Below, one piece after another: positions 63,606 through 64,000 of a DNA stretch of 64,000 bases. The notes under the pieces were generated by a model. That model saw only the letters and a program-made list of their open reading frames with translations. It was not told where the DNA came from and made no database searches. The DNA comes from Gemmobacter aquaticus (GTDB lineage Bacteria; Pseudomonadota; Alphaproteobacteria; Rhodobacterales; Rhodobacteraceae), in contig NZ_VOAK01000020.1 of the NCBI RefSeq assembly GCF_007859075.1, forward strand, positions 1-64,000, in the 5' to 3' direction. Position 1 is the stretch's first letter. Each line of letters starts with the position of its first letter. The position numbers and the translations under genes were made by a program.

Positions 63606-64000
63606 GCGGCACCTTTCTGAATGTCGCGGATCAGGTTCAGCACGCGCTGTCCCTCGGCGAGCCGTTCGAGCCGCAGGCTTTCGCGCGTGGTGCCGCGCGG
63701 GCCGCTCAGGGCTTGGGTCAGGGTGATCGTCTCGGGCGCGGGGCCGTCGATATCGACGATGGTGGATGGGGTCACCGTCATCTCTTGCCGGACGCTGCCG
63801 ACAAGCGGCCAGCGGATCTCGACCAGCGCGCGCCGGTTGGTCAGGGTGTAACGCGCGAATTTCGACCGCAGGCGCGGCCCCCAGGCCCGCCAGAAGGCAA
63901 GCTTCAGGCCGACAGCCAGAAACGGCAGGCCCGCCAGCCAGATCGGCCCGTCCTCCCTCGCCTTGTCCATCCAGAACATAGAGAAAGCGATGAAGGCCAG
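63602..64000 (-). CDS. Membrane protein with PH-like domain, N-terminus outside the window
   Basis: The open frame runs off the right edge, so only the C-terminal 132 residues are seen. One membrane helix GPIWLAGLPFLAVGLKLAFW and an earlier one LAFIAFSMFW at the edge, then FARYTLTNRRALVEIRWPLV and VTPSTIVDIDGPAPETITLT, a bacterial PH (bPH) pattern as in YdbS-like proteins. An internal ATG at 63979 would make a shorter protein but leaves the first helix out. It overlaps the dihydroorotase-like start by 4 bases. In relatives pyrB lies farther upstream; this cannot be seen here. Confidence 0.7.
   Translation of the reverse strand: MAFIAFSMFWMDKAREDGPIWLAGLPFLAVGLKLAFWRAWGPRLRSKFARYTLTNRRALVEIRWPLVGSVRQEMTVTPSTIVDIDGPAPETITLTQALSGPRGTTRESLRLERLAEGQRVLNLIRDIQKGAA

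Overview
The window is a 64 kb piece of a GC-rich alphaproteobacterial chromosome, almost certainly from the Rhodobacteraceae. Three things point there: the irr | fabA-fabB-fabI block, a SAM/SAH-type riboswitch directly in front of metK (a class known mainly from Rhodobacterales), and crotonyl-CoA carboxylase/reductase of the ethylmalonyl-CoA pathway. Genes are tightly packed, often with 4-base start/stop overlaps. I see no tRNA, rRNA, insertion sequence, prophage, CRISPR array or origin.

Layout. 1-125: 3' end of etfA. 147-11680 (minus): a ten-gene catabolic operon with CUT2 ABC transporter (binding protein, ATPase, one permease), SorC-family regulator, aldo/keto reductase, GlpD/EryB-like dehydrogenase, LsrF/DhnA-like class I aldolase, FGGY kinase, GMC oxidoreductase and an LsrG-like ABM-fold protein. 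A perfect 14-bp palindrome lies at its promoter. 11997-16330: an arsenic/thiol-type cluster, with a UPF0718/ArsP permease plus mini-thioredoxin divergent from arsR, a flavoprotein with a cysteine-rich tail and an MFS transporter; an FNR-type box lies between the two arms. 16658-19963: fabI, fabB, fabA divergent from irr. 19977-24525: outer-membrane protein, uncharacterised protein, miaB, and two secreted proteins sharing a small motif. 24772-30100: phoH, ybeY, corC, lnt, metK. 30289-36439: receiver-like protein, cold-shock protein, ccrA, RecD-like helicase and small conserved proteins. 36501-43202: MoxR ATPase / DUF58 / BatA-DUF4159 / large membrane protein operon. 44013-47885: glycolate oxidase glcDEF. 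47937-53887: serine protease, Hsp20, an ECF sigma factor coupled to a VWA membrane protein, and a ygiC-ygiB pair. 54001-64000: aldehyde dehydrogenase (gabD type), coiled-coil protein and OmpA-family protein, ubiA | rsmE, gshA, plsY, a dihydroorotase-like protein lacking metal ligands, and a truncated membrane protein.

How the genes work together. The first operon reads as uptake, phosphorylation, quinone-linked oxidation and aldol cleavage of a small polyol or sugar. It has most of the parts of an lsr (AI-2 processing) operon joined to an ery-like kinase/dehydrogenase pair, and is the best candidate for an undescribed pathway. The arsR arm may oxidise and export a metalloid or thiol-reactive compound. 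Much of the rest is housekeeping: fatty-acid synthesis, rRNA and tRNA modification, lipoprotein acylation, methionine/SAM and glutathione metabolism. All functional calls come from reading motifs and gene order; no database search was run.
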